Under the pieces are notes generated by a model. The model saw only the letters and a program-made list of their open reading frames with translations, was not told where the DNA came from and searched no databases. From Lineus longissimus (Eukaryota > Nemertea > Pilidiophora > Heteronemertea > Lineidae), in the NCBI RefSeq assembly GCF_910592395.1, contig NC_088309.1, forward strand, positions 12,218,599 through 12,282,598: 64,000 bases of DNA, written 5' to 3'. Positions 59,746 through 64,000 of the stretch are shown here, in pieces. Both the position numbers and the translations under genes were made by a program. Each line of letters starts with the position of its first letter. Position 1 is the first letter of the stretch.

Positions 59746-59973
59746 TAAAGCGCTGTACAGACTAGCAAGTTTTGTTGCTGCCACCAATGACTATTATCAC
59801 AATAATGTGCGACAAAAGCTCTCATCTGCGGTTAAATTGGGAATTGCTGGGTTTCATATTGATTGCAGGTTGCATGCACCTGCAATCACCTGCAATCACC
59901 TGGGGGAAAAAAAGCAATCTTTGCTTGATCACAGGTCGCTGCGACCAACATTGCTTGTGTGCAGGGCACTTTA
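59746..59973. mobile_element. MITE of the GTGCCCYGCAAACAAG family, copy 4
   Basis: The left end TAAAGCGCTGTACAGACTAG, CAAG matches the reverse complement of the right end TAAAGTGCCCTGCACACAAG, CAATG. The interior CTCATCTGCGGTTAAATTGG, GAATTGCTGGGTTTC is the reverse of the interior of copy 1. Within it CACCTGCAATCACCTGCAATC is a short direct repeat. The copy lies immediately beside the trinucleotide repeat. Confidence 0.75.
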
Positions 59974-60550
59974 GAGATATTGATAAGTAACGTATTCTAT
60001 CAGATATCAGCTCTTGTCTAAGTAAAACTAGAGGTGTAATATCGTGGCCATTGTGATAGGAGATGCTGACTGAAATCCATACCGTAACTAGAAGCTCTTC
60101 TGGCATTCATATATCCATTTAGAGTGTACACATTCATACGAGACACCACATTTATCAGCTAAATGATATGATAGTGGACCTCAGATATCCCATCGTATAT
60201 ATAATCAATTGATCGCAATGCCTCCCTGATTTCTTGATAGATTGCCATATTTGCAGGTATTTAGATTTGTGTGTTTCGATTGACGCGGGGAATATACGTC
60301 ATAGCATCTGGTACCATGGGGAATATGTCGAAGCAATTTCGAAATGCATTACTAAGATTGATCAGTAGTCCAATCGGCAACTGAATGTTCATGATCGTGG
60401 CTTTTGGTTCTTTAGCACACAATCGTCTATTTAAAGAACATAACTTGATAATAAATAATAATTAGATCCCAAATAACATGTTGTTCTTCGGTCTGTTGTT
60501 GATAAAACTAAAACTGTAGGTCCGATTCCTTTTCTAGGTAAGCCATTTTC
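59974..60550. other. Unassigned sequence
   Basis: No gene or repeat recognised. Confidence 0.35.
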
Positions 60551-61304
60551 AGCTCACCTGGGGGAGCTTATCTCATTACGTCGTCGTCTTGTCCGTCTGT
60601 CGTCCTTTAACAATGGTGGCACGTTTGCTCACTGTTCTTGGTGTGTGCATGTCTTATGACAACATGACGTGACACACAAAAATTCATCGCCATTTGACCT
60701 ACTTTCTGGGTCCAGGCAGCCATCTTTGAAAACCTTATTTTGTCAATATCTTATTGACGCTTATAGCTAGAACCATGAAAATGCTACTGTCAATACTTCT
60801 GAGACTACATGACATAATATGCGGGGTTTTTATTTGATCCACTTTTGAAGGTCATAGAGGTCAAACTATTAAATTTCAGCAAAGGTGGCACGTTTCATCA
60901 TTAATTGTCCTAGACTCTACAAATTTGATATGTAGACACCTATTGGGTGTCTGTACATATTAACAAAAAATCAGGTCAATGTGACCTACTTTTCCGGAGT
61001 AAGTAGGTCAGGTCTTAAAACTCAATGTCGGTCATATATCAAGACATCTTCACTTTATGATCTTCAAATGGCATCATTGATTGATATGTTCAAGATTAAC
61101 ATAGTGCTTATAACTTTTGACCTTGACCTAGTTTCCACGGTCAGAAAGGTCAAACTCTTACATTTCACTAAAGATGGTATGTTTCAATACTATTTGTCAC
61201 AGATTCTTCAAATTTTACATATAGACACCTGTTGGTCATATTAAGAAGTCAATTTAACCTCTATGTCTCATTTCATCTGGTACTAAATCATTCCCAGGTG
61301 AGCA
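60551..61304 (+). mobile_element. AGCTCACCT-family repeat, full-length copy (754 bp)
   Basis: It begins AGCTCACCTGGGGGAGCTTA and ends ATTCCCAGGTGAGCA. AGCTCACCTGGG and CCCAGGTGAGCA are inverted, giving ~12 bp terminal repeats. In order it contains a CGTCGTCTTGTCCGTC tract, GTGGCACGTTTGCTCAC, TTTGACCTACTTTCTGGG, two blocks of AAGGTCA..GAGGTCAAAC, TTAATTGTCCTAGACTC, TGACCTTGACCTAGTTTCC. No frame encodes a transposase. It is the reference copy for the truncated ones at 14913 and 44165 and the expanded one at 3595. Confidence 0.85.
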
Positions 61305-62703
61305 CATTGTCCCCAGGACATTTCATTTCGAAAAACTTGCCAAATTCATGACACCATATCAGGTTGCATGTTGAAATAAGTAAACAAGCACCACAATGTA
61401 ATATAATCTGTCCCATATCAGGTTGCAGCCAATGAAACCATCCCAGATCTACATCTGAGGGATAAAACCCCTGTGCCAGGTTGTCCCCACCATGCTGACA
61501 TTGATCTTATTTTACCTTATTCTAAAACAAATTGTAGAAAACCATGTGAAGGTTGAAAACCTTGTCAAAAACACTTCATCAAATTATTGAACTCCTGGTA
61601 CTGATGTAAAAGTGACATTAGTGGAGAAAAGTCTGAACAAATATTGAATTGCACAATCCTCTTTTAGGCGGTGTAGTCTCACAGCACTTTTCTTCAATCT
61701 GTACTTTCAGAACTGGTAGAATGTTTTTCAGTGTTTTTATGGAAACACTGAGATATGTTGGACGCTAAAAAACGTCACTGCACTGTTCTGTGTCACAATG
61801 ACTTCTTATCTAAAACAATTTTTATCAGTAATCTCATTAATTTCATTATAGATCCAAATCTTGACTTTCATCAACATGATTTCGACAAGCCACTGGACTG
61901 AAGTTATAGTTTAGTCAGGTTGAAGGCTGTAGAAGAAGAAGAATTAGCATGATTTGAGACAATTACAGAAAGGAATTATTCACAATAATTCCCTCCACGG
62001 CATTCACTTAATTCGTATCCTATCGGTTTAATCTTGTGGTGGTGGCTATCAATTTTGATAAAAATTTTCATTTCATTAATTCATCAAAAGTAATTATTCT
62101 CTATTGGAAAGAAAGTGAGGCAACTACTGGTATGAATCTTTAATAGTCAATCGATCAGTAATTTAAGGCATAACCCTTACATTAATTCAGTGCGAAACAT
62201 GAAACATCACAAATGGCAGCACATTTTAGGAAACTGCTTGACACTTTTAGGTCGGTAACATTCAGGTAGGTTATCAGTCTTTTCTCTGCCAGGTTGCTTT
62301 CTTGATGCAAAAAACTGTTAAGCATTGTTAAGAGAAGATGCAAGATGCTGAGTTGTAATACTCTGAATTGTTATGACCCAAAAATGCAGTCTCTTTGGTA
62401 GATAATCCAATGATCTTGGTCATGAAACCAGAACAATTCACCCAGGGTGATCCCTTTACCTGATATCATCCTTATCAGCGTACAGTTCATAAAATCCGTT
62501 CTCTAAATTGTGCTGCCAGTTGGGGAGTTTCATGTTTCACTCTGAATTAGCTGATGGTATTCCTTAAGTTATTGATCAACTGACTACTATCAAAGATTAG
62601 GTCCTCAAGAAGAAGAAAAAAATTCACACCATTATTTGAATTATATTCTTTTCAAATAGAGAAATAATGGCATAAAGTGAAAATATAAATTGTAGGAAGA
62701 AAA
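61305..62703. other. Unassigned sequence
   Basis: No gene recognised. A 9 bp hairpin (TCAGTGTTT / AAACACTGA, about 61728-61751). Near 61975-62170 AT-rich blocks such as CACAATAATTCC, TTCATTAATTCATC, AAAGTAATTATTC and TCAATCGATCAG form a second, weaker candidate for a regulatory stretch. Confidence 0.3.
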
Positions 62704-62830
62704 TTATTTCTGGTGAGTTTTCACCATCGTTTTTGGAGCATGGCAGATCTGTAAATTGCATGAAGAAAACCTTTTCTGGTGATCGAGTTTTGACCATCGT
62801 TTTTGGAGAATGGCAGATGAAGTTGATCGA
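62704..62830 (+). repeat. Tandem duplication of ~70 bp, two copies
   Basis: TTTCTGGTGAG, TTTTCACCATCGTTTTTGGA, GCATGGCAGAT recurs as TTTCTGGTGATCGAG, TTTTGACCATCGTTTTTGGA, GAATGGCAGAT. The minus-strand frame 62721-62990 spans it and has no known domain. Confidence 0.8.
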
Positions 62831-63658
62831 ATGTCTGTGGATTTGACACGTTCTTGTCCATCAACAATGAAAGAAACTGGTCATCTACATATACTAACTG
62901 ATTGTCATGTCTACCATTAGTCACAAGCGAGTTGTCAAGCTCACATTTGTCACCACGACTGACTCCTGCCACCATCAACACGCGTTCCATCAGATTCCAA
63001 TATGTATTGGCAATAACCTGAGTCGCAGCTACACATCAGTGATATTAGCAATCACGGCTAGGCCATAGCCCAAGGGATGTTGTCCCTGAATACCACATTA
63101 TTAAATTTTGGCTTGTCCTGGGAACTAGCCTGGGGGGATTGATGGTGAATATTTGCTCTGCTTTCCACAAGAATCTATGAATAACAAGGCATTGTTTACT
63201 TTTTGTCTATATCTCGTGGCCAAGGTGTCCATATATTGTATGCGATTGTCTTGTTAGAATCTATCGATGTCAACCGATTTTTCAATATTTTTATCCTGTT
63301 ACAAGTTTGTCAGAGATCAAGGGTTTGTAACCTCCAGTCTCTACTGTCTTTCACATATTGATATTGATTTTTAAGATCGTTAGGATCAAAGAACTAGCAA
63401 CCATGTTTCTGTACACATTTTGCTCCAGATTTCAAGGAAACTTTCTTAACTTGGTATAGACCGCCAGAGATTCGCTGGCGTTTTGTTTTTATGGTTCTTG
63501 AATAACGTTAACTCATGAAAAAGAAATTTAAAAAAAGAAGAAGACCAGCAATCGGAATTTCAGAAATTTCAAAATAAAATAGCCGAAAAAAATGGTGATT
63601 GCCAATTACTTAATTATAAAATCTATAGCTGATAACTCCATACATGAAGGAGTAATAA
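62831..63658. other. Unassigned sequence
   Basis: No gene recognised. A CGCCAG/CTGGCG stem followed by T-rich sequence near 63462-63490 is noted under rejected items. Confidence 0.35.
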
Positions 63659-64000
63659 GCCGCACTTACACCACCTGAAAATGGACCACCAACCTTGGTT
63701 CGGGAACCAATGCCGCACCATCGAAAATCCACCAAGCGCTTACACCAGCGCTGCAGCTAGTTATAAAATCCGGCTACAGATGGCGCGCAAACAATAAGCA
63801 GAAAGCGCCATTTCGAAAGCGCCGCCTGGAGCCGAACCATCTAACTAGCTAATTGCCGATCCATTTGCGCTTACACCACGACAAAGCCGAGCTTTCAACA
63901 AGCCGGGCGAATTTGGACCATCAAGCTTGGTGGGACAAATTCGCTCGGCAATTTGTATCGGCAATGGATTGCCGAACCAATTTGTCGCGGCAATGTGGTG
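63659..64000. mobile_element. TIR element cut by the window end
   Basis: GCCGCACTTACACCACC opens a GC-richer block that ends at the window edge with GGCAATGTGGTG. GTGGTG is what the inverted counterpart of CTTACACCAC would start with, so the right terminus probably continues GTGGTGTAAG beyond the window. GCGCTTACACCA occurs twice more inside (63736 and 63867). The block also holds AAGCGCCATTTCGAAAGCGC and several GGCAATTTGTATCGGCAATG-like repeats. Composition differs sharply from the flank. Non-autonomous; family unknown. Confidence 0.55.

Noticed and set aside
59582-59974. An acidic protein with Asp/Glu run
   Set aside because: The frame is stitched from a minisatellite, a trinucleotide repeat and a MITE, each recognisable at DNA level.
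63462-63490. Rho-independent terminator-like CGCCAG/CTGGCG stem followed by T-rich sequence
   Set aside because: The window is clearly eukaryotic, the stem is only 6 bp and no gene ends there.

Overview
The window looks like non-coding nuclear DNA from an animal, probably a marine invertebrate. It is AT-rich, has no dense run of genes, and no reading frame gives a recognisable conserved protein. It is full of short DNA-transposon relics with terminal inverted repeats (TIRs), tRNA-derived SINE fragments, minisatellites and microsatellites. A repeated family with AGCTCACCTGGG-type ends, CGTCCGTCGTC-type stretches and many GACCTACTTT..AAGGTCACAGAGGTCAAA blocks resembles dispersed repeats I associate with molluscs, brachiopods and annelids. 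That placement is an inference and is weak. The window could be intergenic or lie inside a very long intron; the sequence alone does not decide.

Layout. 1-7 kb: a short direct duplication, a ~930 bp TIR element, a fold-back unit enclosing a 49-57 bp minisatellite with a 359 bp higher-order period, a 1 kb copy of the AGCTCACCT family, a 178 bp pogo/Tigger-like MITE with TA target duplication, and a hairpin. 7-14 kb: a GCGTCA-rich MITE, about 3.3 kb of plain AT-rich sequence, then a ~3.2 kb satellite of 62 bp units, each carrying an 11 bp-stem hairpin. 14-26 kb: a 5' fragment of the AGCTCACCT family, a CCGGTTGTTCAAAAC-type MITE, a SINE, a ~1.66 kb satellite of 63 bp units that is almost continuously open on the minus strand, a ~1 kb MULE-like element with a perfect 9 bp target duplication, and a second SINE. 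26-48 kb: mostly plain sequence, with a third SINE, further pogo-like MITEs, a degraded ~175 bp repeat, an AT-rich stretch that could be a regulatory element, a 53 bp minisatellite, a 3' fragment of the AGCTCACCT family and two copies of a ~230-250 bp TIR MITE. 48-64 kb: a SINE/LINE-like 3' tail, a 43 bp minisatellite, two more copies of the ~230-250 bp MITE, a fold-back, a TTAAAGGGGAACTA-type MITE, a 40 bp minisatellite, a full-length AGCTCACCT-family copy, and an element with GCTTACACCAC motifs cut by the window end.

No protein-coding gene, rRNA, functional tRNA or CRISPR is annotated. The most notable structures are the hairpin-bearing 62 bp satellite, the 63 bp satellite with a frame-preserving period, the MULE-like element with intact target duplication, and several apparently unnamed MITE families whose ends can be defined by comparing copies inside this one window.
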